From: Mytilus galloprovincialis | Lineage: Eukaryota; Mollusca; Bivalvia; Mytilida; Mytilidae | Length of the DNA stretch: 64,000 nucleotides | Assembly (NCBI RefSeq): GCF_965363235.1 | Contig: NC_134842.1 | Span: 39,150,458-39,214,457, forward strand | Direction of reading: 5' to 3' | In this document: piece by piece, positions 23,615-35,190 of the stretch | How positions within the stretch are numbered: the first letter of the stretch is position 1 | Layout: each line of letters begins with the position of its first letter | Made by a program: the position numbers and the translations under genes | The notes under the pieces: model-generated | Databases searched by the model: none | What the model saw: the letters and a program-made list of their open reading frames with translations, nothing else | Told to the model about the DNA's origin: nothing

Positions 23615-23690
23615 TGCTCGACGTCTATGACGTCAGATGTCCAACAACGACGTCGTTCGATATATGACGTCACGTTTTAATGACCGTTAC
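23615..23690. promoter_or_regulatory. Cluster of CRE-like TGACGTCA sites
   Basis: Two perfect TGACGTCA octamers (23629-23636 and 23665-23672) plus GACGTC words between them, within 60 bp. CREB/ATF family proteins bind such sites. No gene start is visible nearby, so the role is unproved. Confidence 0.3.
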
Positions 23691-25440
23691 ATTTGAGACC
23701 AATTGAAGAAAAAATATAACACTATTTAATCTTTGGTCTTTTATTTGGAAAAAACATAACAATGAGGAGAAGCTTGCATAAATTAAAACAAAGACATATG
23801 TGTCCCTCCGCCAAAGTCAGTGTGGACTCATATGTCCCTCCGGCAGCAAGAGGGTTGAGTGGTGAAAAGTCTAGGTTACTTTCAAAATGATGTGTCTATT
23901 GGATACAATAGAAATCAGAAAAATCCTCTGTCATAGCAATGGTTAAACATGAGGTTGTCATAGAAATATGTAAATATGTACCGTATTGATTTTAAAAGAA
24001 AAATATTAATAGCAAAGTAATGATTTAACGAAATAATATCTCGCATTCATATTTGAGTTGAATAACATGCTTTCATATATAACACGTGTTTTTTAAAAGG
24101 TGCGATGATTCAGATTTATGATTTTTTGTTGATCTTCGTACTTTTGTATTATATTTTATTGAGGTTAAATGATAGAGACACATTCCTCTTGTATGTTTCA
24201 TTTCCAGCTACTTCAATCAAAATACAGTTTTTCTCAAACCAGACTTTGAAACATAGCAATTCTTGATCTATCTGATTTACTAACCATAAAATGGTCATGG
24301 CCGAGACAAAAGAAATCTCGAATGCATTGAAGTACTGAAAAGACATCTTATTAGAAACTATTTTAAGGGTTTTAATGTGGGCCGTTTTACATAATAAAAA
24401 AAACCACGACATTTTTTGGTCCTTTTTAAATCCTCATTTTAAGTTCATCTCGTGGTACCTTTTCGAAAATAGCATGTATTCAATTTCTAAATAATAATAA
24501 CGAAACAGACATAACCAGTGGCACCTACTTTTAGGACAAACGTCACCGATAAAAATCATTATAATATAGCTATTATCTCAAGGATAATTGTTCTGTAATT
24601 TATACACGGAAGTGAAGAACAAATCGTTGAGAAATATCAAGTATTCACATCATCATATGCTTACCTTATAAGTGTTTACATCATCAGGTTCTAACTTTAT
24701 AAGTATCGACACCAAGGTCATGTTTGAATAGTTTGACTTAATTAATATACTACAAGGACTCAAATTGACCTTCAATATCGCCTTTGTGTGTCCGCAATTC
24801 ACTTTGAGAAAATCAAAATTGTTTCTTCAATACCTTCTTCAGTGAAAAGATAACAATCTTAAAGTTACTCATATTTCAATCACTAATTAGTATTCTTTTA
24901 AATATGACAGCAATCTATGGTAACTTGTTATAATTTGAAATTGAAAAAGAAAAATTAAATGAGAAAATATTTTAACTTTATTTGAAGGCCATAGAGGTTC
25001 ATGTAATTTATAAAAGAAAATGGGATCAGTATTCCGTCATCTACAACCAAGACAAAACATATCGACACAATCTATTCATCAAAGTAGTTAATACTTAAAA
25101 CAATTTCGATATTTCTCATACATGTCATATTAAATGATGTTTTGTCGTCAGTTAATAGTTCGTGTTATGCAATATCTATTTCGCCACCTATATACATTTT
25201 GGTCTTAAAACTCTCATTTTCAGATGAAAGATTAATAAAAAATTTAAAAAAGAAATGTCAAATGTTCAAGCTATAAGTGAAACGTCCTTCGCAAAGCTTA
25301 TAAAACCCTTGAAATAAGGTAATAAGTTCAAGGTTTAAACTTCACCTTTTTTATAAATCAAAACGATGTAAAAAGAGTTAATGAATTCACTGAACGCATT
25401 GCTGATACATATAAGGAGATCTACGGTGGATTATGGCGTG
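23690..25440. other. No gene seen
   Basis: AT-rich DNA without recognisable repeats, RNAs or supported coding frames. Confidence 0.45.
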
Positions 25441-25454
25441 TGAAACAATGCAAT

Positions 25455-25765
25455 ATTCTCCCAAAAAAAATATGTTCATAAAAATTAAATAATTGTTCTT
25501 AAAAACGAATATTTGTTCATGAAAATAAAATGTATATTCAATAAATCAAAATATGTGTTCATTATATGAATTATATATGCATAAGATATAAAGATATGTT
25601 CATAAATTAGTTTTTGTTCACAAATAATTGATATATGTTCATATAAATAAATAAAGAGTTAAAGCTAAGTAGTTTAAACGAGTTATCTAAGTTGTTATCA
25701 CGAGTTAAATAAAGTTAACTAAGTCGTTATAACAATTTAGCTTAACCGTTATAACGACTTAAAAA
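25455..25765. repeat. TTCATAAA-rich and TAACGA-palindromic stretch
   Basis: 'tatgttcataaa' and variants recur about eight times to 25640, followed by short partly palindromic words around 'aagtcgttataac' and 'ccgttataacgactta' (25680-25765). Confidence 0.55.
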
Positions 25766-25799
25766 ATAACTCCACACTGACACTAACCGGCGTCCACAC

Positions 25800-25955
25800 A
25801 AAAGAATCCCATGATACAAAAGAGGTGCGAAAGATACCAGAGGAACAGTCTAACTCATAGATAGAAAATAAACCGACAACACAATGGCTAACAAATAAAA
25901 AAAAACCAGACAAATAATAGTACACAAGACACAACATAGAAAACTAAGGAGTAAA
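25800..25955 (+). repeat. M3 repeat fragment
   Basis: 'gaggtgcgaaagataccaga', 'ccgacaacacaatggctaac' and 'agacacaacatagaaaacta' in M3 order; truncated at the 3' side. Confidence 0.75.
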
Positions 25956-26065
25956 TAATTGAACGTATTTATAAATTTAAGAATATCATTTAATTTTTTA
26001 ATGAATATTTAGATTTTATGAATGAATATTTTGATACAAGAATGAATATTATATGCTATTTGTTA
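25912..26065 (+). repeat. Segment duplicated at 26363-26478
   Basis: 'caaataatagtacacaagac' through 'gtaaataattgaacgtattt' and 'atgaatgaatattttgatac' recurs at 26363-26478 with a ~20-bp length difference. The copy carries the 3' end of the M3 fragment plus its unique flank, so it is a local duplication and not a second M3 insertion. Confidence 0.8.
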
Positions 26066-26727
26066 TTATATAAATTGCTGTTACACCTTATTTAAACCAT
26101 AACAATTTTTTTTTACTAAATTTATCCGTTTTATAAAAGTTTTTCAAAAAGTTTAAAACAACGAATATTTTGCAATTAAAAGAGTGCGTTTCAATTCAAT
26201 TACATAGTTAGTTTTTACGCTAAATGTAAAATAATCGACAAAAATATAATATTTCATACCTTAATTGAACAACAGTTTCAAATTCATTTACCTCAGAGGC
26301 ATTGTTTTTGACTTGGAATCCTTTCTTATAATTTCACAGGGGTATTTTATATCAATTTTGGTTAAATAATAGTACACAAGACACAACATAGAAAACTAAG
26401 GAGTAAATAATTGAACGTATTTATACATTTTAAGAATATCATTTAAATTTTATGAATGAATATTTTGATACAAGACTTATAATTTCATTCGTTTAAACGG
26501 GCAGTGCATTAGAGTGAAATTATTTTTTCCTGGGTGTTTCATCATATGTAGCATAGAGGGCGTAATGTTTTCCCGCTTCAAAATTATTTTCGCGGTATTT
26601 TATTGCCTATGTAATCATTCAGCACGACATCGTCAATCTGAGCAGTCGAATTTTCTTGGTACGCTGCCTATCTTGAATTTGACAATGGACCCAGATTCTC
26701 CATCATTACTCGAGGAATCGCCTTCAT

Positions 26728-27110
26728 CACTGGGGTAAAGCTGATGACCGTAACTGCATTCACGGTCATCCCAAGATGTCGGATGAAAAATTAGGTCAGT
26801 TTTTTTATTGTCTGTTAAGGTGTTTCTACATCATTTTCTTTACAAAGCATACTTTGATACGATGTAAATTTATAAAAGATTCACACGGAAGTCACAAATC
26901 TCTACCGAGGAACGTGTATAAAACGGGAATTTGGATTTGAAAAATTCGCTAGGATGACCGTAAATCGTAATCGAGATGACCGTAACAGGATTAGCGATTC
27001 ATAACAAGGCTGACCGTAATTGGTTAAAAGATGACCGTAAATTGTTAAGGATGACCGTAACTTTTAAAGGATGACCGTCAATTCTAAGAAATATTCATAT
27101 TTGTATTCAT
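26728..27110 (+). repeat. Left inverted end of the 26728-30332 transposon
   Basis: GATGACCGT motifs at 26743, 26953, 26975, ~27009, 27028, 27048 and 27068, with an inverted ACGGTCATC at ~26762. Matches 29950-30332 in complement. Confidence 0.9.
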
Positions 27111-27257
27111 AACTGTTTGTCGAGTTTGTCTCAATATAATAGGGGTTCGTTTAGCGGTTATAAATATGTTTTATCAATTTCTTTTCAACTATTTGCCGTA
27201 TTTAGAGTTTATGACAATGATAGTAAATTGCATATTTCTCGTAAATAATTAAATATT

Positions 27258-27556
27258 TAAGGAAGGACTGAAATATTTTTTTCTGTCTATGAAGAAATAA
27301 CATAAAAAAATTGGTGCACACTGAATAACGCGGGTTATTTAACAGTGTGCATCCCATTTTTTATGTTATTTAGAATAGACAGAAAAAGTATTACAGTCAT
27401 TTCTTATAATTCAATTCTAAATTCCATTTTAAACCATAGAAAACCATGAAAAAACGTTGATGACGTCACGGTCACATGACTAAATTATGTCTATGGGCTC
27501 ATAACAAAATAACGTCAGCCAATCAGAAGACGCGTTACATCCAAAATTAAATTATT
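27258..27556 (+). mobile_element. Foldback element, copy 1
   Basis: A long hairpin (27270-27415: 'ctgtctatgaagaaataaca' pairs with 'tgttatttagaatagacag', loop near GTGCACACTG/CAGTGTGCAT), then 'gatgacgtcacggtcac' and 'cagccaatcagaagacgcgt', ending 'aaaattaaattatt'. The same order is found in complement at 41481-41900. Lies inside the transposon. Confidence 0.82.
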
Positions 27557-27959
27557 TATTGATAACAACGTTAAAATTTGAATACAAATCAAATATTTTA
27601 TTTTTCCAATCAGGGTCCCAAAGCGGGTATTTATACAATTACCAATAATGAAAGTATATGCAACAAACATTGAAAACTATATAACGTGACAGATATTATA
27701 ATAGACAAATGACAATAAATGTGTTCATCTGTATAGGAGACACCAAGGGACGGTGCTGTAGGATAAATTGTTGATTGCGATAGGCAATAACAGCAATCAA
27801 TCCTCCTCGTGTCTGAAGCAGATGAACAAAAATAAATAGAGAAACTGAATCCTGTCACTTAAAAACTTTTTTTTTTTTTAATAACAACAATAACTAATTT
27901 TGCTAAACATGGAATATAAATCTGCTATTTGCAGTGTTTAACCAAGAATATACACAACT

Positions 27960-29020
27960 CTTTTCATACAGTTGAGTTCTCACAAGACAGCAGCCGTAGC
28001 AATTTTTCTTGGGAATTTAAGTTAATGAAATTGGAACATGATTCAGATGTGATATAAATAGTGTCTGTCTTCGTTATATTTTGTGCAATAAAAGAGAAAA
28101 TGAACTTCATTTTCAACATTACCAGAATTACATTGCTGACATACGGTCTAAGGTTTGGAGGAGTACCCTGGTATCGTTCTATTTTAATCTGCAAATGGTG
28201 AGATGACACCCTCAATTTTGTTAATGATCTCCTACGCTAAAATTTTGTTATGATATTTATATAGATACTTTTCGAAACCATAATTATCCTTAACTGTCAC
28301 ATAAGTGCGGAGCTCTCCTTCTGATTTCTTGGTCAGTTGATCCTTCCAAAATTTGTATGCACGTCTCTTTCAATATTTTCCTGATGGTATTATTTGAAAT
28401 ATTTTCCCCATCATTTAGATTTGCAAAACCAGAAAGTATTTAAAATGTGTTGGAGAAAGCTATACCATGACGATTTATACTGAGAATATAGAGATTTGAA
28501 TGCTGGTATGCATCTTGTAATAAAGGAAATTATTCTTATTTTTTAGTCTAAGCCAATAATTCAAAACAGACCTCACTAATTAAAAGTACAGTGGAAACCG
28601 ACCAAGTTAAAAATAAGGCTGCACAATTTGTGTTTTTATTTGTGCCGACCAGAATGAATTTACAAAATTTACTGTGTAGCTTTTCACAAGTTAAATTTGA
28701 ATACATTTTATCCATGCAAATTAGTTGGTTTCCATATCTAAATTTTGCTATCAAGGGATCGAATGAGCTCCAAATTTCACTTCCATATAGAGGAATAAGC
28801 TTAATAGCATGCTCAAAAACATGCATACAGTACTAGTTTTTAAGGATTTAGAGATAATATGCCTATTAATATTTACATGGTCTAGAGATTTTTCCAAATA
28901 GTTGGGAAGGTCATTGATGAAAATCTTAAACAGGTTAGGACTTATGTTATCTCCTTGTATAACTCCAAACTGTGTAGGGAAGAATATAATACAAATTGAC
29001 AGCGATGCGACGAAAAGTTG
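27960..29020 (-). mobile_element. LINE (non-LTR) reverse-transcriptase fragment
   Basis: On the minus strand: FGVIQGDNISPNLFKIFIND (RT motif region, ~28970-28890), then LYGSEIW and KLHSKFCKFILVGTNKNTN (RT thumb, ~28800-28630), then HHLQIKIERYQGTPPNLRPY and the C-terminal part (28215-27964). Order and wording fit Jockey/CR1-type LINEs of molluscs. The segment with the catalytic FADD box is missing between the first two blocks, and the frame shifts at least twice, so it is dead. Confidence 0.78.
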
Positions 29021-29172
29021 AAGAAAAAAAAACATTGATTAAGCATGAGATTATCCAGCGGAATCAGATTAAAATATTAACATTTGCATTGAAATATACA
29101 AACAGTCCATTGACAACACCGGATCCGATGGAACTGCAAAATGTATTCGGCATTCAGTTGGTTTGACTGAGA

Positions 29173-29660
29173 TTAAAGCTTCCGTAACAAATGAAAAGCA
29201 ATATGTTCAGTAAATATTCCATTAGATAAGGATTTCAATACGGAAATGAAGTCTTCGTATCGCCCTATCTCTTTTAGTTTTGCTTCAATATTTGGCAATA
29301 GTTCATAAAAAAAAGATGTGGTATAATTGCTAATTAGACAACTCTCCAAAAGACAATTCTCCACTGGAGACCAAAATGACACAAAAATCAACAACTATTG
29401 TTCACCGGACGGTCTTCATCAATGAGCAAAGTACATACCGCATAGTCAGTATAAAAGGCCCCCTAAATAACAATGTAAAAGAAATTCAAACGAGAAAACT
29501 AACGACCTAATAAAGTTCATTTTTAATTCCGTTGGACACCCTTCTTGGACATAATCGCCACTGACTTTAAAATTGGAGGAACATCTTTTGAATGCTATAG
29601 TTAGTTCTTCTAAATTTATAATTTGGTTTTCACTTGTATAATTTAGATTTTTTACAGGTG
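29173..29660 (-). pseudogene. Fragment of an unidentified protein family, split by M1
   Basis: Two minus-strand pieces, NQIINLEELTIAFKRCSSNF...YVQEGCPTELKM (29640-29515) and YELLPNIEAKLKEIGRYEDF...FTEHIAFHLL (29310-29180), read as ordinary protein on either side of an M1 copy. They resemble a family I have seen widely in mollusc genomes but cannot name. It may be a captured host exon or an old gene of the surrounding transposon. Confidence 0.35.
29306..29513 (+). repeat. M1 repeat, 5' part
   Basis: 'agatgtggtataattgctaa', 'gacaactctccaaaagacaa', 'gagcaaagtacataccgcat' and 'attcaaacgagaaaactaac' in M1 order; inserted into the protein-family fragment. Confidence 0.85.
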
Positions 29661-29949
29661 CCCTCCAATAATATATATGCAACACTATCGTGCAAAGCAG
29701 GTGCAACATATATACACCTGTTTCCTTGGGTTATAAGTTACAGGCAGGTTAAAATGTTTACATAGTAAGCACATTGTCTACAAGATAGCTCATGTTCAAA
29801 GCTAGCATGATTCCTCTTTCGTTCGGATACGATTTAATACAGTTGGTGAACTATGTGTTTGAAGCAAGTCTTATTTTCTTCTACCTATAGGATAATGCAG
29901 TCTTGTAAATACGTTTTATACCAACACAATTAATTATTTGATACAAAAA

Positions 29950-30332
29950 AGGTAATAAAAATACGGATATCTGTTAGAATCGATGGTCATCCTTTATAAA
30001 TTACGGTCATCCTTTACAAATTACGGTCATCTTTTTACCAATCACGGTCATCCTTGTTTTATGTTACGGTCATCTTGAAAATATTTTACTTACGATTTAC
30101 GGTCATCTTAGCGATTTTTTCAAATCCAATTTCCTGTTTCATACACATTTCTCGGTAGTAATATGTGATATCCATGTGATTTTTTTATACATTTACATCG
30201 TACCAATGTATGCTTTGTAAAGAAAATGCTTTAGAAACACTTAAACAGACAATACAAATACTGACCTAATTTTTCATCCGACATCTTGGGATGACCGTGA
30301 ATGCAGTTACGGTCATCAGCTTTACCCCAGTG
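29950..30332 (-). repeat. Right inverted end of the 26728-30332 transposon
   Basis: ACGGTCATC motifs at ~29983 (one change), 30003, 30023, 30046, 30065 and 30102, and the paired tip motifs at 30290-30318. Confidence 0.9.
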
Positions 30333-30344
30333 TTCATGGTGTTT

Positions 30345-31465
30345 CACAACAGGACATTTTCAGCACCTGTAAAAAACATTTTAAAATTTCAACAGCAGCC
30401 CTTTCGATAACCTCATCCCGGTTGTTATGCCTTTTTCCCGTTAAATTGCAACGTCCAGCACGAGCGGAAGTCAGTCTGAGTTTCAGGAGCCTGCTATGGT
30501 TGTGGCTAACCAATATCTGAGGAATAGATGCCTATTCAACCCGAAAGCAGTCGATAGGCAAAATACGGAATTAATGATTTATATAAGATGAGTATTTAAA
30601 TATTTCTATTGGTAGTCAATCGAGTGCACACTTACTCACACCAGACTATTTTCATTTTGAATATGAACAAGGTCAGTCTAAAATTATCGTCAGAGATTGA
30701 TTATAGAGACATATTGATTTTTGGTAAAACATTGGTTGTCACGATTTTATTACCGATACCATTTTACACGCTTATAAAAATACATTTTTATACTACACGG
30801 CTGTCCGTTTGTTTACAAAACAATTGTTCTGCTATTACATACAGTTATTTGTTTTTAGAAGCTATTGAAGATCTTTTGTTTAGAGGACTTATTATTGAAT
30901 GCACTGATGCTAAACCATTGGTTTGCAAACTCACTTGCTACCTCTGTTCTAAAAAATGGTAATGAAAGTTTAAATTTAGATATAGGTCAATAGGTCAAGT
31001 CAATTTACATCTATGGAAAACACCTTTGTGAAATTTGAAGATATCATGGTATATATACAATCTATTAAATAGATTTGTTATTGTTTTAAGTTTGACATTC
31101 AGCTTATCACCATATAGGCATATACGATCTGCATTCTGATTATCTTAGTTTTACTGGACATATGACAAGGTATACATAATAGTTGAGACTACAAATCCTT
31201 GGATGAAAGTTCATATATTTTTATTCTCGTTCCCCCTTTTTGGATAAAGTTCTGCTTATTGTATATTTACTTAAGTTACTTGACCACTAATTAAATTGAG
31301 GTGGATGAAAAGAAATTTTCATGTATATAGATTATGGATTTGACACCGATTCTGATATTAGCGTGTGTACAGATATTGCCACCTGAGTTAAACAAGACTT
31401 TATTGACCAAAGTGGTTGTGTCCATATGGTCTCCCAGTTATACATTGATATATTTGGTTATTTTG
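30345..31465. other. No supported gene
   Basis: Includes an open frame (30609-30962, +) that begins only at a TTG, has no domain and no splice context. Otherwise AT-rich unique DNA. Confidence 0.45.
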
Positions 31466-31469
31466 GATT

Positions 31470-31712
31470 AGTTATCACATAAGCAACACGACGGGTGCCA
31501 CATGTGGAGCAGGATCTGCTTACCCTTTCTGAGCACCTGAGATCAACCCTAGTTTTGGTTGGGTTCGTGTTGCTTATTCTTTAGTTTTCTATGTGTCATG
31601 TGAACTATTGTTTGTGTTTTTGTCTTTTTCATTTTTAGCCATGACGTTGTCAGTTTATTTTCGACTTATGAGTTTGATTATCCCTCTGGTATCTTTCCTC
31701 CCTCTTTTATAA
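31470..31712 (-). repeat. M3 repeat, minus
   Basis: 'gggtgccacatgtggagcag', 'tgagcacctgagatcaaccc', 'agttttctatgtgtcatgtg' and 'ctctggtatctttcctccct': the complement of M3, fairly complete. Confidence 0.85.
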
Positions 31713-32350
31713 CACCGATATAAAATAAGACAAAAGCAGAAGTACAGGCATAACAATGATAATCAATACTATGTAAAAAAAATCCTTCCAATTACTTATA
31801 TCCAGCTCAAAGTATTTAACCTGCTGATATTAAAGTGTGCCTCATACGCTCCTATCAATGGTTGTACAGTAGGACATAATCTTATACAGTGATCAAATTT
31901 AATCTATCTAAAACCAAACAAAAACCTACAGATATAGTTCTCGTTTTAAAAAAACTGAATGGGAAAACAAAACAAACAGAATTGTTTAACCGGATAGACG
32001 AAGGCAACATCCTAGAAATTGATATTTTATAAATCTATTATATGAAATATGGGAAAATACATGTTTTTTTTATATAAACAAAGCAACATAACTATCAATG
32101 GATTTTTAAGAAAATCTAACCGAAATTGATGAAAATACCACTGTGAAACTATAAGAAAGGATTCAAAGTAAAATACAACTTCACCATTTGGAACTCTTGG
32201 TTAAGTAGCTTCCTTGTGAGCAGCAACCCTGTTTCAAGCAAATCATGATAGGAAATGAAAGCACGTGAATATCGTATCAATTGGGAGATATATACCCCGT
32301 ATGCAGGTGCTGCTGGAATGTTAAAGTTAAGTGTTTTTACTTTCCGTACG

Positions 32351-32845
32351 AATGTGTATTCTGTATTCTTTGTATGCATATTTCATTATTTGAGTGATCG
32401 TGAACAAGGTTCAGTGGCGGAACTAAGGGGGGATCGGTGGTGGTGGAACCCCCCTTGTTTACGATCAATGCATTTGAATGGGAATGTATAGTTGGAAACC
32501 CCCTTTATCAGGGTTGGGAGCCTTTTTTCAAATTGTTGGATACTGCCCCTTGGGTTATATCAGTAACCTTGTTTAATGTTGTGGTTTGATAGTCAAAAAT
32601 GTGTATTCTGTATTCTTTGTATGCATATTTCATTATTTGAGTGATCGTGAACAAGGTTCAGTGGCGGAACTAAGGGGGGATCGGTGGTGGTGGAACCCCC
32701 CCTTGTTTACGATCAATGCATTTGAATGGGAATGTATAGTTGGAAACCCCCTTTATCAGGGTTGGGAGCCTTTTTTCAAATTGTTGGATACTGCCCCTTG
32801 GGTTATATCAGTAACCTTGTTTAATGTTGTGGTTTGATAGTCAAA
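32351..32845 (+). repeat. 247-bp tandem duplication, nearly identical
   Basis: 'aatgtgtattctgtattctt' at 32351 recurs at 32598; both units run through 'cagtggcggaactaaggggg' to 'gtggtttgatagtcaaaaat'. The only difference seen is one extra C in a C run, so the duplication is very recent or an assembly artefact. Confidence 0.95.
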
Positions 32846-32849
32846 AATC

Positions 32850-33625
32850 TTTTCTAGACTGGGCACAAATAAGAGATTTATATATTGTATCGACGCTTTT
32901 TAACTGTTAAAGACTAATTGCTACTGATAGAATTCTTTTCATTTTTTGGTTTCTCTGTTTGCAGTCTCATTGATATTTTCCAAATCTCCATTTATTCATA
33001 ATTAAATAGACGAAAACTAACAACCACGTATGAAATGACTTTTTTTGAAACATAATGTAGGCTCTTTTAACATACTTGTCAAATAATTAGATCAACTTCA
33101 GATAATTACCTCTGGTGATATTTTCATACGATACTAACATAAATAATGATATATAGTGTGAGGTTGAAACAAAGACAACATCCGATTCAGAAAACAAAGG
33201 TACACATATATAGATGGCAATTAATATGACCTGTCATAACTCGTAAAATTTTTGGTTTCTCATTAAAATTCACAAACATCTTTGTCCTTGCAACTCGACC
33301 ATTTTATAGTAAACGATACTTTGTACATTTCATTTAAACCCACCCGTGCTAAATCGTACATTAATTGAAACACATGCACCCATTTATAATTTTACCTGTA
33401 GAAATAAAATACAAAAATGTTTATGAAATTTATGTAAAAAAATGTTTTTTTGTTGTTGTTTGAAAACATATATCAAATATTATAATTAAGTGTATGTATA
33501 ATATGGAATTTATTAAAAAATTGAATTAATTAAAAGAAAAGGTAGTAAAAAATTAGTATTCTGGAAAAAAATATTTCATGAAAAATTAGTAAAAGCATTT
33601 TAAAGTCTGAGAAAAAATCTTACAC
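32850..33625. other. No gene seen
   Basis: AT-rich, no recognisable repeat or coding signal. Confidence 0.45.
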
Positions 33626-33629
33626 CGCA

Positions 33630-33965
33630 CAATTCCAATGACACGGGAATTAACAACTATATGTCACCACACGGCCTTCACCAATGAGCAAAGCCCATAC
33701 CACATAGCCAGCTTTAAAAGGCCCCAAAATGACAAATGTAAAACGAAAAAACTAACAGCCTAATATATGTACCAAATTATAAGCCAAAAAAACCAACAAA
33801 AATGTTACACAGAAGCAAACGACAACACCTGAATAACAGGTTCCTGACTTGGGATAGGCACATACAAAATCTGACGAGGTTAATGTCGTTTGAAGGCGCC
33901 AGTCATCCATAACCTTGGGACAGTGGTGTAACAGTACAACAAAAGAACAAACTATTAAAATTAGT
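33630..33965 (+). repeat. M1 repeat
   Basis: 'attaacaactatatgtcacc', 'caatgagcaaagcccatacc', 'aaaaggccccaaaatgacaa', 'aacaggttcctgacttggga' and 'gggacagtggtgtaacagta'. Confidence 0.87.
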
Positions 33966-33969
33966 CATA

Positions 33970-34880
33970 AAGTCTGTCATCTTTTTCCTTGTATTTTCTC
34001 TTTATTGGAACAGGTTTGTCACCGGCTCTGTATTGATAAGATTGAGAACAAGGAAGACTTCTTCTTGCATCAACAACTTAATCATGCTGAAGATGTTTGG
34101 GTGATGTGCTTTGAATAACTTCCTCAGCTTTCTATTCCAACCTTCCAAATGATTTGTTGTTCTAGGACATTCTGTTTTTAATTACAATGAATGATACATT
34201 TTCAAATAATGAATTGAATAAAATATTTGAAGCTCAAGTTGAAAGTGTTGGTTACTATTAAATGTTTGAACTACCTTTTCTTTTTTTTCAGACTTAGAAT
34301 GCTTTGTTACAGTTTCACATTTGTTTTTTTTTCAATAATTTTGCTTAGATTTTCTTATAAATCCATTGATGGGTATGTTGCTCTGGTTTTTGTTAAACAT
34401 GTATCTTCCCATATGCATATGAAAGTTTTATAAAATGTCGTCTGTTTTTATAAGCATTTTATTGTCTTTGGTTTCCCTTTTTCGTATTATCCTTCAATAT
34501 GATATTTTAAGTTCATCTTTGAAATCTGAGTTTTCAAAATATTAAGCTTTAATGAACGCTTAATGAGAAATATATTTTCTAAATGAAAATATGTATGGTA
34601 AGTGTAATCATCGTAAGTTTCTGGTAATTTTATTTCGGTTTATCTAATTAAAATCTACAGTTTGCAAATAACCTGAACAAACAATTATCAGCAACAATGA
34701 ATAAGATAATATCAAAGACATATACATATATTTAACAGAACTAAAAAATCGTATTTGAAGATCACCTTTTTGTGAACATTGAAGTCATATATAGATCTCC
34801 CTTGTCAGCAAATGACTGATATGTTGATAGCTTGTTATGTTTAAAAGTGGTTTAACTTTATCAGATATAAGCAGGGTGAT
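33970..34880. other. No gene seen
   Basis: AT-rich; open frames at 33915-34118 and 34227-34433 are partly repeat and partly low-complexity Phe/Leu runs. Confidence 0.45.
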
Positions 34881-34884
34881 ATAT

Positions 34885-35190
34885 TTCAGAACTAAGTAAA
34901 CTGATCGAGTATTACAAAGGCGTAATTTCTGAAAATAATCGTTGATTATTGCCGTTAGTCATGACAATCTGAATGTCAGGCACATACAAAGACATTTTGT
35001 TAGAACTTACAAGAAAAACATACATACATTTCTATTTTTTAATCACCGAGGTAGCAAACTGTCTGATGTCACCAAAATGATCAGGAATGTTAGGTTGGCT
35101 TTCTTCTTAATCAGAAGATTCTGTGCTGACGCTGGCAAACTTGTCATCTTATGATTAATCTGTTAATAAAGAGATGACTGAAATTTTACT
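34885..35190 (-). pseudogene. Relic of orphan gene U (third copy)
   Basis: 'aataatcgttgattattgcc' with 'gttagtcatgacaatctga' matches the + strand of U1 near 46196-46235, and 'gattctgtgctgacgctgg' with 'aaagagatgactga' matches U1/U2 near 46381-46445 and 57451-57513. The spacing in between is kept. Much more decayed than U1 or U2; no coding remains. It suggests an older unit of the TLR/U array left of unit I. Confidence 0.65.

Larger units (their letters stand above)
26728..30332. mobile_element. 3.6-kb DNA transposon with long GATGACCGT-rich inverted ends
   Basis: Starts CACTGGGGTAAAGCTGATGA and ends with the exact complement; the first ~80 bp of the two ends are almost identical and similarity runs for ~380 bp. 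Perfect TTCAT flanks lie at 26723-26727 and 30333-30337. Each end holds about seven GATGACCGT(AA) motifs, most ~20 bp apart near the inner edge, plus one inverted pair at the very tip. A CAC start and a 5-bp target duplication suit the Transib/RAG-like group, but CACTG tips with subterminal motif arrays also suit EnSpm/CACTA (3-bp duplication CAT, the extra TT then being chance). No transposase is recognised; the interior is filled with a LINE, a foldback element, an M1 copy and a protein-family fragment. Confidence 0.88.

Noticed and set aside
27631-27858. 75-codon minus-strand frame inside the transposon
   Set aside because: A short stretch (GGLIAVIAYRNQQFILQ in another frame) looked exon-like, but no motif or joined structure supports it.
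30609-30962. 117-codon open frame
   Set aside because: Starts at TTG, no recognised domain, composition like the surrounding AT-rich DNA, no splice signals examined gave an extension.
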